A stretch of 46,910 nucleotides of DNA from Welwitschia mirabilis (lineage: Eukaryota; Gnetophyta; Gnetopsida; Welwitschiales): NCBI GenBank assembly GCA_051453625.1, contig JBOZIK010000001.1:140589635-140636544 (forward strand), in the 5' to 3' direction. The notes under the pieces are model-generated. The model saw nothing but the letters and a program-made list of their open reading frames with translations. It was not told the DNA's origin and searched no databases. Shown here one piece after another: positions 1 to 10,633 of the stretch (position 1 is the first letter of the stretch; each line of letters begins with the position of its first letter). The translations under genes were made by a program, and so were the position numbers.

Positions 1-300
1 TCTTCCTTTAAAATGAAGTTTATAGATATATGAATGTCTTAAGATTAGATAAAGCTAATTTAATAATTTAAAATACCGAACTAAAATATTGCTAATCATC
101 AAAACTTCTTAAAGTAAATACATAACTCAATTTTAAGATATTTAAGTGATAACATGATGTCTACACAAGGAATAAGTTAAGAGTGAATTTAGATAATGGC
201 AAGAAGAATATCCTTCTCATTAAAAGGGGTTTCTAAGACATGTTCTTATATAATGTTTAAGGTTTTATTAGCAGATGACTCCTAAATTTCTAACCTTTAT

Positions 301-1748
301 CCATCAACTTTTTGAATTTCTCTAGTGTTTGGATCAGATATTTTAACTGAGCCATTTGAACATACTTTTTCTATGAAATAAGGACCTAATCATTTAGTAG
401 TTAATTTATTGTGCAAGAGGTGTACTCGGGTGTTATATAAAAAGATGAGTTAATCAGGTTCAAATTACTCATGAATAATATTATTATCATGTCTAAACTT
501 GGCTTGGGATTTATAAATGAATTGACAATGAAGGACATGAGTACGCTTTTTATCTAAATGATTAAGTTGAGCTAATCAAGTTTTAAGATCTTTATTCAAG
601 TTTATAAGGTTAAGTTAATGATTCAATCGATAGTAATTACAATAAACATTAACTGGAAAAANNNNNNNNNNNNNNNNNNNNNNNNNNNNNNNNNNNNNNN
701 NNNNNNNNNNNNNNNNNNNNNNNNNNNNNNNNNNNNNNNNNNNNNNNNNNNNNNNNNNNNNTGAACATACTTTTTCTATGAGATAAGGACCTAATCATTT
801 AGAAGTTAATTTATTGTGCAAGAGGTGTACTCAGGTTTTATATAAAAAGATGAGTTAATCAGGTTTAAATTACTTATGAATAATATTATTATCATGTTTG
901 AACTTGGCTTGGGATTTATAAATGAATTGATGATGAAGGACATGAGTACATTTTTTATCTAAATGATTAAGTTGAGCTAATCGAGTTTTAAGATCTTTAT
1001 TCAAGTTTATAAGGTTAATTTAATGATTGAATCAATAGGAATTATAGCAAACATTAACTAGAAAAACAAAAACTTTTTCGTACACAAGTTCATATGTTAA
1101 GAAACCTAAAGAGTTATGTCAAGTAATATGATAAGCCCAAAGAACATTATTAAGTTTACAGAACCATGTTTTCCTATTGATAAAGACTAATTTTTAAAGT
1201 GTCTTTTTAATTTCTCTATTTGTATTTGTAGATTGGTCATTAGTTTGAGAATGATAGACACATGTAATTCTATGTTCAATACCAATGGATAAAAGCATTT
1301 TTTGAAAAAGGTGATTAATGAAATGAGTTTTTAATCATTAATGATGATTCGTGGAAAACTAAAATATTAAAAGATATGAGGCCAAACAAAACTTTAAATG
1401 GTTTATGTATCATTTTTGGTAGTAGTAATAGCTTTTATCCACTTACTAATTTAATCAATAGCTACTAGGATATAATTTTTATCATGGTAGGGTGATTTAA
1501 TTGGGCCTAAAAATTTAATTTCCTAAGAATCAAAAGGTTTACATTCAAATATAGGTTAAACAAATTAGGCTACCATAACATTTACATGCGTCACACCTTC
1601 TAGCAAAGTCAAATAAATCCTTGAAAAGGTTAGAATAATAAAACCTAGAGTGAAGAATTTTCATGATGATCTTTTGACCACTAAAGTCTTTCCAACATAC
1701 CTCATCATGATAAAGTTTTAGGATTTTTAGGCTTTTCCATTCAAGCAT
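301..1748 (-). pseudogene. Element A integrase remnant
   Basis: Retroviral-type integrase, which would insert the cDNA into host DNA. The zinc-binding end is near 1545-1748 (minus), with a CDACK pair of cysteines after a FKDLFDFARR stretch. The core runs about 1520-1130: a FLGPIKSPYHDKNYILVAID block corresponds to the first-Asp region, and TCVYHSQTND followed by TNREIKKTLK to the region around the catalytic Glu. The C-terminal block, near 480-301, has a LIFLYNTRVHLLHNKL run and then LGPYFIEKV, typical of gypsy integrase ends. The usual first Asp (GIDFMGP-like) reads Lys here, and the Glu region reads Asn/Thr. A 100-N gap at 662-761 is flanked by two copies of the C-terminal part. Not functional. 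Confidence 0.8.
357..1066 (+). repeat. Gap-flanking duplication: 357-661 and 762-1066
   Basis: The copies meet at the 100-N gap 662-761 and differ by roughly 6% by eye, mostly C/T and G/A. Confidence 0.85.
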
Positions 1749-2633
1749 AAACTAATGCATTATTTGATATTTGCAGTTTCTAAAAANNNNNNNNNNNNNN
1801 NNNNNNNNNNNNNNNNNNNNNNNNNNNNNNNNNNNNNNNNNNNNNNNNNNNNNNNNNNNNNNNNNNNNNNNNNNNNNNNNNNNNNNTTGATCTTTGCATT
1901 TTCTAAAAAGATGGGGTTCATTCCACTCATAGGCGTTGATCCTATAGAGAAAATATTTGCATTGGTTATGGATCTAATGCGAAGGTGTTTTTATAGCAAT
2001 AAGGTAGTTCATGATATCAGCATATAAAGGAGTAGGATAAGTAAAAGAGATAACATAAAGTTGCTCAATCACAAAGAGTTGTTCATTTAAAAAAGAGTCA
2101 TGTATGGAAAATTCATCATAATAACAAGAAAAGTGAGATAGATGATTGAGAACACNNNNNNNNNNNNNNNNNNNNNNNNNNNNNNNNNNNNNNNNNNNNN
2201 NNNNNNNNNNNNNNNNNNNNNNNNNNNNNNNNNNNNNNNNNNNNNNNNNNNNNNNACTGATCCTATGGAGAAAATATTTTCAGTGGTTATGGATCCAATG
2301 CTGAGGTGTTTTTATAGTAACAAGGTAGTTCACGATATCAGCATATCAAGTAATGGGATGAGTAGAAGAGATGACATGAATTTTCTTAATCACAAAGAGT
2401 TATTAATTTGAAAAAAAGTCATTTATGGGAAGTTCATCATGAGAAGAAGAAAGTTGAGATAGATGATGAGCAACACTATTATATTTTTCAGCCTTATCAA
2501 TGATTGTGAGGTTGAATTCTTACATAAGGAGGATTCACCTAATAAGTCTGGTACTAGAATCTTTTTTAGTCATAAGATAGAAAATGGATGCATGATCTAT
2601 GTAAACATTAATGTGAAAGCCAAGAAGATAACA
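1749..2633 (-). other. Element A RNase H to integrase linker, unrecognised
   Basis: By position this joins RNase H to the integrase zinc finger. It contains two 100-N gaps (1787-1886 and 2156-2255), each flanked by a repeated stretch. I could not assign a domain; the plus-strand open frames here are short and partly made of N. Confidence 0.5.
1935..2476 (+). repeat. Gap-flanking duplication: 1935-2155 and 2256-2476
   Basis: Copies meet at the 100-N gap 2156-2255. Confidence 0.85.
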
Positions 2634-2993
2634 TCAAATATAATCAAGGTAAAAGATGATGGTAAGCATTTCTCTCTCAGTAGAGATATAGCTGGATTGG
2701 GCTTGAGACAAAGTTTTACTAAGATAGGATATGACTTTAAAATCATTTTTATATTTTTGATCAAGAACCACACCTACAAGAATGTTGCGTTCATCAACTA
2801 TAAGTTCAAAATCCTTATTGTAATAGGGACCCATGATAATAGGTTTGAAGAAATTTTTTTTTAAGCGTATCAAATACAAAATAACATGACTTATTCCAAT
2901 TAAATTTAGCATCTTTTTTAAGTAAGGAATGAAGTGATTTATAACTTTTGGCATAATTATAAATAAAACAATGATAGAAACTAGCATGACCAA
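2634..2993 (-). pseudogene. Element A RNase H remnant
   Basis: This 119-residue open stretch starts just after a FLGHASFYHCFI trace (2815-3018, another frame), which is the usual RT to RNase H connection of gypsy Pol. It contains FELIVDERNILVGVVLDQK, matching the first-Asp region of gypsy RNase H, then VISYLSKTLSQAQSSYISTE and REMLTIIF, matching the SKTL...AQ.NY.TTEKELLA block with the second catalytic acid (Glu) kept. RNase H degrades the RNA strand during reverse transcription. The frame change against the RT part shows it is broken. Confidence 0.88.
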
Positions 2994-3790
2994 GGAATGA
3001 TCTAACTTTTTTTAACATTATTTAGAGGGATAAAATTATTAATGATATCAACATTTGTAGAGGATGTCTTAAAACAATTCCATGGTTGATAAGGAGAAAA
3101 CTCTTTTTACAACTCAAATGTAAGCCACTTTCTATACATCAATCCAAAACATTTCCTAATCTTTTTATGGTTTATTCAAAAGTATTACCAAATATGGAGA
3201 AGTCATCTATAAAGATTTCAATAAAGTCCTCTATCATATCGAAAAAGATCTACTTCATTACTTATTGAAAAGTTCTAAGGGCATTGTAAAGTCCAAAGGG
3301 CATTCATCTAAAGGTAAAGGTTCCAAAGGATGAGGTAAAGATTCCAAAGGATGAGGTAAAGGTTATTTTATCTTGGTCCTTACTTACTATCTAAATTTGA
3401 TTATAGCCACTATACGCATCAAGTAAATAGTAGAAGGCATGTCCTTGGATTCTATTAAGTAACTTATCAAGAAATTGTAAAGGGCAATGATCCTTTTTAG
3501 TTAACTCATTAATTTTTCCAAAATAAATGCACCTTCTCCATTTTCCCCCTTTCTGTGGAACTACTATTAAAGGGATAATCCACTAACTATCAGGTATAGA
3601 TATAATCCTAGCATTCATAATCTTAATAATTACATTTTTAACTATTTTTTAAGGGCTGATTTGAGCCTTCTTTAGGATTTCCTAATAGGTCTAGCATTAT
3701 ATTCAAGATAACTCTTCTGTTAAACTATGGAAAGAGGAATGGTAGCTAAGTCTTTATAGGTCAAAGCAAAGGCATCTTCTTTAGAAGTTA
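2994..3790 (-). pseudogene. Element A reverse transcriptase remnant
   Basis: Gypsy RT that would copy element RNA into DNA. On the minus strand from right to left: an ALTYKDL pre-RT motif near 3770, KINELTKKDHCPL, LLDAYSGYNQI with the first catalytic Asp, then MPFGLYNALRTFQ with an interrupted frame, and FIDDF at 3199-3213, the catalytic pair, intact. About 10-20 residues usually found between the VVPQKGG and CIYFGKINE blocks are missing. A 21-base in-frame tandem duplication (3316-3336 and 3337-3357) repeats the FTSSFG segment. Stops within the run show it is a pseudogene, although the catalytic triad can still be read. Confidence 0.85.
3316..3357 (-). repeat. 21-base in-frame tandem duplication in RT of element A
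   Basis: 3316-3336 and 3337-3357 differ at one base. It doubles the FTSSFG segment ahead of the MPFGL block. Confidence 0.85.
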
Positions 3791-4379
3791 AGGTAAGATC
3801 AAGTTTGATTCGTATTGAGAAGTAAGAAGATCACTTATTATCAGGGGTTTTTTCAAATTTTTAGATAGCAAAATATATTTTAAACCTTATGGAAATTTAT
3901 TTAGTTCTAGGTTGAGATTTTTCAATTGTCATCCTGTCTATTATGGGAACATCAGACATGGGATGAAACTTTATAAAAATATTTTCTACTGAGTGAATAT
4001 ATTGATTTTCTCCCCAATTGACATATTCTTCATTCTTAAATTTAAGATAGTGTGTTTAAATTTATTATCATATAAAGTTGGTTCATGTAGCATGATCAAT
4101 TTCTCCTTAATTAGTCGAGGTTGTTAAAAAAATTTGGTTTCAATTCTTATTCTAAGTTAAACTCATATTTTATGTCCTTTTCAGTAANNNNNNNNNNNNN
4201 NNNNNNNNNNNNNNNNNNNNNNNNNNNNNNNNNNNNNNNNNNNNNNNNNNNNNNNNNNNNNNNNNNNNNNNNNNNNNNNNNNNNNNNAATTTATTATCAT
4301 ATAAAGTTAGTTCATGTAGCATGATCAATCTCTCCTTAATTAGTCGATGTTATAAAAAAAATGTTGGTTTCAATTCTTA
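3791..4379 (-). other. Element A protease to RT linker
   Basis: Low-complexity AT-rich linker of Pol by position. It contains the 100-N gap 4188-4287, with 4059-4187 repeated at 4288-4416. No motif that I can name. Confidence 0.5.
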
Positions 4380-4870
4380 TTCTAAGTTAAACTCATCTTC
4401 TGTGTCCTTTTCAGTAACATCAAAAACTTAAATGATGAACCTTTTATTATATATATAACATTCCACCATCCTGATCTGTGTGTCAATGATAAAATGGGTA
4501 GTTGCATAAAAAGCTCTTATCAAGATAAGTGCATAACCTCCATCATATTCTACCTTAATGATAACCACATCTATAGGGTAAAAGGCTTTCTTAATTTAGA
4601 TGCCTAAGTCTTTGATGATTCCTAATGGTTTCTTGTTTGAAGTATCAACCAATTCCAAGATAATTCATGTAGGTTTTTTTTTTCCAACCTAGGTATTTTA
4701 CATATGTGTAAAGGAATAATGTTATACTAGCTCATATGTCAATTAAATAATTTTTAATCCTTTTATTTCCTTCCAAGGTAACACTCACAGTTGTGGCCCT
4801 AGGGTTTTAAAATTTAGGGAAAATTTTCATGACTAAGTCAAAAATAGATTAAACAAGGAAAACTTTGCTA
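4380..4870 (-). pseudogene. Element A aspartic protease remnant
   Basis: Retroviral aspartic protease, which would cut the Gag-Pol precursor. The active-site region reads YLIDI*ASITLF on the minus strand with the Asp codon at 4738-4740; the expected Gly after it is a TGA stop (GGA to TGA). Upstream (4870-4790) is ATTVSVTLEGNKRIKNYLID, the usual lead-in. Downstream text is frame-shifted and partly duplicated around the gap. The Asp is present but the DxGAS motif is broken. Confidence 0.72.
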
Positions 4871-5479
4871 GGAATGGTATGTTTTTAATTTATTCTTACT
4901 AGGTTCTTTCATAACTTAAAATATTTAGGATTTTCTTGCAAGAGTTTCCAAAAGGGTAAGTTGATGTTTACCTCTTGCATTAAGGTTTTCAAGTATTTAT
5001 TAAGGTAGGATTCATATTTAATCATTTAGGTCAAGAAGTAAATGGTTTCTTCCCCTTTTTTTTTCTTGTGAAGACTTTCAATGGAGGTTTTAGTATGTGA
5101 TATTGATAGAATGTTATATGAGTACATCATCTTCTTTATTCATTTCATTATTTTTGGAAGTTGAAACCTCATGGATAGGAGGTGTTGTATCATTTTTACT
5201 TTTTGTTACTACTTTTAAATCTTTTTTAACTTCTTTTCCATTGGGTAAAGGTTGATACACAAGAGATCCTTATGGTCTTTGATTGACAAGAATTGTTTGT
5301 TCGATCACATTCACTAAGTGTTTAATGTTACTATGAGTCTTTTCTTGCACCTTCCTCATTTCTTCTATAAATTCCTTACGTGGACCATTCTAATTTTGTT
5401 GAAAATTAGGTTAAAATTTGAAAGTTTTGAATCCATTTTCAAAATTTTTTCATTGTGCTTGCCCCACTTATATTTGTTG
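4871..5479 (-). other. Element A gag to protease spacer
   Basis: By position this is the Gag C-terminal/Pol N-terminal spacer seen in the relatives. Fragments such as GIYRRNEEGARKDS (about 5340-5390) are readable, but I see no domain. Confidence 0.45.
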
Positions 5480-6260
5480 AAATTGTAATTGGCTTTTAAA
5501 GTTAGATGTTTTTTCATTTGAAAGCACAAACTTCCTTAAACATCCTCTCCTTAGAAGTTGGTAACAAAGGATACTCTTTAGTTATATGAAAGTTGTCTTC
5601 ATAAATTTCACAAGTTGAAGTTGAGTTTTCATCCTTTACTACCTTTACATCAACTATCAATTGTATTTACTTCTCTAAAGTGGTAGTAAAATATTTAATT
5701 AAGTATGTTGAATTATATCTCTCTTCTTCCTTATCATATTTAACCTCCTTTAAATATTTTATGATTTGGCCTATAGTTTGATTTTTTTTAGTGGGTTTAT
5801 ACCAAGTTTGACTTATTTCTACTAGGTTTTCCAACATACTCCATGCATCTTCTAAGAATAAGTTCAACAAGTTGCCTCCACAAGAAAAGTCTACAAGTTG
5901 TTTAGTTTGATAATTTAATCCATTGTAGAAATAATTGATAATTCAATCCATTGTAGAAATAATTAACTAACTCTTCTTTATGAAATTCATCAATAGGATT
6001 GGAATGTCTAGCTATAATAAAATGTTCATCAATCATAGCATAATCCTCATGAGGTTGTTGTTGAAAGATGGTCACTTTTTTTATTCTTTTTCTTATGGAA
6101 CTTTTACTCAAAAATCATTTGATAAAAACTTCTTGCACTTGATTCCATGATTTAGACTCTTATGTGGAATGGTTTTAAGTCAAATGTTTTCTCTTCCTTT
6201 AAGTGTTACTAAAAAAATAATCATGTAGGTATCATTACTATTATGTTTCTTTTCATTTTC
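5480..6260 (-). pseudogene. Element A gag remnant (retrotrans_gag type)
   Basis: Capsid/nucleocapsid protein of a gypsy element. From right to left on the minus strand: a LKGRENI-LKTIP block near 6200-6240, PHEDYAMIDEHFIIARH and ELVNYFYNGLNYQ (6111-5902), DAWSMLENLVEISQTWY (5870-5790), and a zinc-knuckle trace CEIYEDNFHITKEY near 5600 in which the second and last Cys read Tyr. The same blocks occur in the gag of element C at 12610-13483, which supports the call. A 28-base tandem duplication at 5909-5964 breaks the frame. Confidence 0.8.
5909..5964 (-). repeat. 28-base tandem duplication in gag of element A
   Basis: Two copies ending CCATTGTAGAAATAATT that differ at one base; the length shifts the frame. 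Confidence 0.85.
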
Positions 6261-7151
6261 TGAGGTTAACACGAGTTGTTCAATGCCACCTAGATGTTGG
6301 AATGAATCTTCCTCAGGTTACTCTAATGATATTGTATATGACTCAAATTTCTTAACTCTACATCATGACTGGGATTTTGAATGTTACATTTTTGATTAGT
6401 AATTAAATCTTGAAGAGTCATGTTTGCATTTGAAGTCGAAGTTCCTATTATGATTGGGATACTAGATGAAGAAACTTGCTTTTTTTTTGCTATGATTTCA
6501 ACATATTTGAAGAAGAAATAATACATTCTACTTATATGCTATAATTTTCTTTTGTAAAATTTGATTTTGAAATAATAAAAGAAGAAAGCTCTTCTTCTTT
6601 AATTCTTGAAATTTGTGTACCTGGGATGTGCATATTTAGATTTTTCTCAAAGTTGGATAATTCTTCTCTAATATTTTCTTTAATCAAGTTTCACTTAATC
6701 TAATATTTCTCTTTACAATATAATTTACCATGTTTTCTCATGCTCAGACAATAAAAAAAAAATAAAAATAAAAAATAATAGATTATCATCAACCTAGTCA
6801 TGAGGATGATAGGGAGAATAATGATAGAAAACTGAACTCAGAAAAAAATTACAAAAAATAAAAAATAATATTATCATTTAGGCTNNNNNNNNNNNNNNNN
6901 NNNNNNNNNNNNNNNNNNNNNNNNNNNNNNNNNNNNAAAAGAAAATAAATTTAAGAATTTATAACTATTATTCCCATTGTTGTTGCAATGAGAAAGAGGA
7001 TGGAAAGGATTCTAAAAGCTACAAAAAAGAAAATTGCTAAAATAAACTTACTAAAGCTATGCTAAAAATACAGGACTATTTCAAATAAATAACCTAAACA
7101 AAAATTCAAGGCACTTATCTAGATAGTGACAATCCTCTACCTTCTTATGAC
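6261..7151 (-). other. Element A 5' leader and gag N-terminus, not readable
   Basis: Between gag core and primer binding site. A 67-residue minus-strand frame (6323-6526) has no recognisable motif. A 52-N gap lies at 6885-6936. A-rich tracts around 6740-6870. Confidence 0.45.
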
Positions 7152-7174
7152 CTCTCCCAGTAATAATAATAAAA
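7152..7174 (-). promoter_or_regulatory. Eroded primer binding site of element A
   Basis: The plus strand reads CTCTCCCAG followed by TAATAATAATAAAA. The minus-strand equivalent lines up with the familiar plant gypsy sequence TTTTGGCGCCGTTGCCGGG, with almost every difference a C/T or G/A change. The text 3' of it (GAGGTCATAAGAAGGTAGAG on the minus strand) and the LTR start at 7175 fit the position. The alignment was done by eye. Confidence 0.5.
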
Positions 7175-8950
7175 TGTTTTTGTGTGAATTTATGCAATCC
7201 TTAAGTCTTTTGAAAACATGTAAATCAAAATACTTGTAGAAAAACACACACTAGTATAGATAGGAGTTAACTCGAATGTGTAATCTATTGAAGGCACTAG
7301 ACTAGAAGTTAGAGAATTGATTTCCAAAAGTATCTCTAGTCTTTTATCTTTTGAAAAAATAAAAGTAAACAAATATGAAAATACAATACAATGAAATATA
7401 AAGATGAAGATGGATTTTGTTTGAGTCCTAACCCTCCTATTACAAGAACTAGATATCTATAATTCAAATCAATTAAAAAGATTGAATCAATTTTTTCTAA
7501 ACAATATGAATTATGAGATATGATAAATATAATATGGAATGTAGATGTGAAATAAAAATCTAAACTAACAGAATCAACCTTAATAAATGTTATTCTTATA
7601 ATATAAATTAATTATAGAATTGTTAGTAAACTGTAATCAACTTAAACTAGAAAAGCCATAAACATAATTATAGTAAAAAATCTAATTTAATTAGATCATA
7701 AAACTTTTAAATCTACTTATAACAAAGTAATAGCACCTCAATGGAGGATACTTAGCTCAACACTAAGGGTAACTTTTTTCTGTAGCTATTGGATGGACCT
7801 ATTCTCCTTTAGTCTTCCATTANNNNNNNNNNNNNNNNNNNNNNNNNNNNNNNNNNNNNNNNNNNNNNNNNNNNNNNNNNNNNNNNNNNNNNNNNNNNNN
7901 NNNNNNNNNNNNNNNNNNNNNNTCTAAACTAACAGAATCAACCTTAATAAATGTTATCCTTATAATCTAAATAAATTATAGAATTGTTAGTAAACTGTAA
8001 TCAACTTGAACTAGAAAAGCCATAAACATAATTATAGTGAAAAATGTAATTTAATTAGATCATAAAACTTTCAAATCTACTTATAACAAAGTAATAGCAC
8101 CTCAATGGAGGATACTCAGCTCAACACTAAGGGTAACTTTTCTCTGTAGCTATTGGATGGAACTATTCTCCTTTAGTCTTCCATTATAAGAATGTTAAGT
8201 ATAAAAGATAGAAATAACAGTAAAGAAAACAGATAGTATTTATAGTTTTACATTAAAGATCTAGAAGCTCAACCTTAGAAGTTGAAGAATAAACCCTAAA
8301 AGCCCAAATGGATTGCATAATTCCATTATAAAGATAATTCTTTCCATCATAGAAAATAGTTACCATTTTAACTATCATGAGGAAGATAATGGAAATATCA
8401 CTCCACATTAAAAAGTAATCCATCAGCTTTAGGCCCTACAGTTAACTTCGTACCCTATATTCATGTTAGCAGTGGTGTCATCTTATTTGTCGTCAATATG
8501 ATAGAGNNNNNNNNNNNNNNNNNNNNNNNNNNNNNNNNNNNNNNNNNNNNNNNNNNNNNNNNNNNNNNNNNNNNNNNNNNNNNNNNNNNNNNNNNNNNNN
8601 NNNNNNCTATTCTCCTTTAGTCTTACATTAGAAGAACATTAAGTATAAAAGATAGAAATAAAAGTGAAGTAAAGGAATGATATTTATAGTTTTACTTTGA
8701 AGATCTAGAAGCTCAACCTTAGAAGTTGAAGAAGAAATTCTAAAAGCCCAAATGAATTGCATAATTCCATTATAAAGATAATTCTTTCCATCATAGAAAA
8801 TAGTTATCATTTTAACTATCATGAGAATGATAATGGAAATATCACTCCACATTAAAAAGTGATCCATCAGCTTCAGGCCCTACAATTAATTCCGTAGCTT
8901 CTATCCATGTTAGCATTAGTGTTGTCTTATTTGTCATCGATATGATAGAG
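7175..8950 (-). repeat. Element A 5' LTR (minus orientation), outer edge undefined
   Basis: Begins with TG on the plus strand directly after the putative PBS. It is non-coding and contains two 100-N gaps: 7559-7822 is repeated at 7923-8186, and 8163-8506 is repeated at 8607-8950, so the true length is probably about 1.0 kb. No second LTR copy is in the window to fix its outer end. Confidence 0.5.
7559..8950 (+). repeat. Two chained gap-flanking duplications in LTR A
   Basis: 7559-7822 with 7923-8186 (gap 7823-7922), then 8163-8506 with 8607-8950 (gap 8507-8606). Confidence 0.85.
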
Positions 8951-9950
8951 GGGATGATAGGCTTCTTCATCTTCAATTTTAAAGATAAACTAGTCTTTAC
9001 ATAGTAAATCCTTCTTTTAAAGTATGAAGTATTAGAATAACCCTAAGAAGAATTTAAATATACTAAGAATCACATGTTTCAGTGATCAACAAGAGTACAT
9101 CCAAACTTGTATAAAAGTCTTACAAGAGCACTTAAAATACATCATTAAATTCCTTCAAATTGGCATCGCAACAATTACAAATGGAAAATTGTAATTATTC
9201 TTTAGTTTAAATTCACCTATAAATAATTATCAATAATAAATGTTTTACCTTTAGTTATAAACATTTTGTAACTATTGTTCCTTTACAAATTGATATCCTG
9301 GTTTAAAATGAAAGATTCAAATTTCTTACATCATTACTAGGAAAGTACTGATCTTCTTGGAAAGTTTTCAAGATGAAATTATTATTTTACAATTTTTTTT
9401 TCATTTTATATTCTTTAAATATTTTGAAAACTAACATTTACACCTTAAAATTAGTAAATGATGAAAAGATGAGAATGTAGAGAGAAAAAATTTATACAAG
9501 ATAATATAGAGTATGGGCTATTTCGCTATGAAGATTACTAAGAAATTATTTAGTGTTAATATTATTTACTCCATTCAAAAATGGTATTTACTTATTTATA
9601 TTTAAGCCAAAACTATTATAGGTTCATTTTCTTTTTCCAACATAGTTTAACAAAACATACCAATTAATCAAAAAAATTTCCTAAATCAAAATAGAGCTAG
9701 AAATCAATCTCAAAATCCATAAACACTTAGAAAATCTCTACAAAATAGGGTTAGAAATCTCCATGATTTTCTTGGTTTACTTATATGTTTTGATAAAAAA
9801 ATAATAAACTTACTCATACTTCTAAAGTATTTTATAAAATATTAGGATGATCCTTGAAAGTTTTTAATTAATTTAAAGTCATACTTACACAGTCTTGAAA
9901 ACGCAATTACCAACAGATGATTTTTGATCATTTTCAAAATGATTCTTATA
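8951..9950. other. Unassigned AT-rich stretch between elements A and B
   Basis: No open frame over 60 codons and no motif recognised on either strand. By position it may hold the outer end of A's LTR and the 5' LTR, leader and gag N-terminus of element B. Confidence 0.4.
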
Positions 9951-10628
9951 GAAAATACAAAGAATTGATTTTATAATTTACAACATAATCCTATTATGCT
10001 ATGAGAATAAATTTACCAAGATTTCTTAAATAGGTATTTGGAAAATTTAATAGTCTAAAAGTTACATAATAAAATTACTAGATTTAGATAATATTAAAAA
10101 AAGATTATATAAGTACATTTAAAAGAGTTTCTTCTTATATTACTCATACCTAATTAATGATATAAACTATTAGCAACTACTAGGATATTTTATTAAATTT
10201 TTATAGCTAAAACTAAGCAAATGATTGATTTTTCTTGTGCTAATGATGTTATGAATGTTCCAATAAATAAGAATTAATCAAAATTAAATTCTCTACTAAA
10301 AAAGTAGGATGAGCCAACTAAAGAAGATATCACAACTCCTAGAAAACAACTAAAGTAATTTAAAAGTGTGGATATCATAGAGAAATCTTCTTCCTTTCAA
10401 TAAGTTTTAGAATAACATCTAAAAAATATTACTAGTACTCTGAAAGAGGTGGCTATAACACACTTTCTATGGAACATGAAAATATAGAGAAAAGTATTGC
10501 CAAAGTAGAAAAGTTTGTATGCTTATATTACTAAGATGATAATCATCAAGTTAAAAGTACCTAGCTCTTCCCTTTTGTCAATAAACTATTTTTTGAAGAA
10601 CTTCATAAGATGATTTATCTTATGATGC
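9951..10628 (+). pseudogene. Element B gag remnant, cut by element C
   Basis: One plus-strand frame reads through stops: KN*FYNLQHNPIML*E, then IYQDFLNRY, KLHNKITRFR, VHLKEFLLILLIPN, and KTKQMIDFSCANDVMN. These are, in order, the W..L....I..W.E, FLN.YFP, KLRN.I..FRQ, F.ELL..CPHHG and QMIDFSCGG..M blocks of plant gypsy Gag. Two of the stops are TGA where the family has Trp. A weak zinc-knuckle trace (VCLYY*DDNHQ) follows near 10515. The protein trace ends at the ACTAT target duplication of element C, and its continuation is expected after 17580. Confidence 0.75.
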
Positions 10629-10633
10629 ACTAT
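10629..10633 (+). repeat. Left target site duplication of element C (ACTAT)
   Basis: ACTAT precedes the LTR start, and again at 10847-10851 in the duplicate behind the gap. The partner is at 17575-17579. Confidence 0.55.

Larger units (their letters stand above)
1..8950 (-). mobile_element. Element A: decayed Ty3/gypsy LTR retrotransposon (3' end outside window)
   Basis: Read on the minus strand, the order from right to left is LTR (from 7175), primer binding site (7152-7174), gag, protease, RT, RNase H, integrase, which is the gypsy domain order. The 3' LTR is not in the window; integrase C-terminal traces are seen down to about 300 and the first 300 bases hold nothing I recognise. All frames are broken by stops, frameshifts and six N gaps within 1-7174. 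Gag and protease resemble those of elements B and C, so the three are relatives. The right edge of the LTR is not defined. Confidence 0.8.

Noticed and set aside
2463-2864. 133-residue plus-strand open frame
   Set aside because: Antisense to RNase H of element A, which is the recognisable protein.
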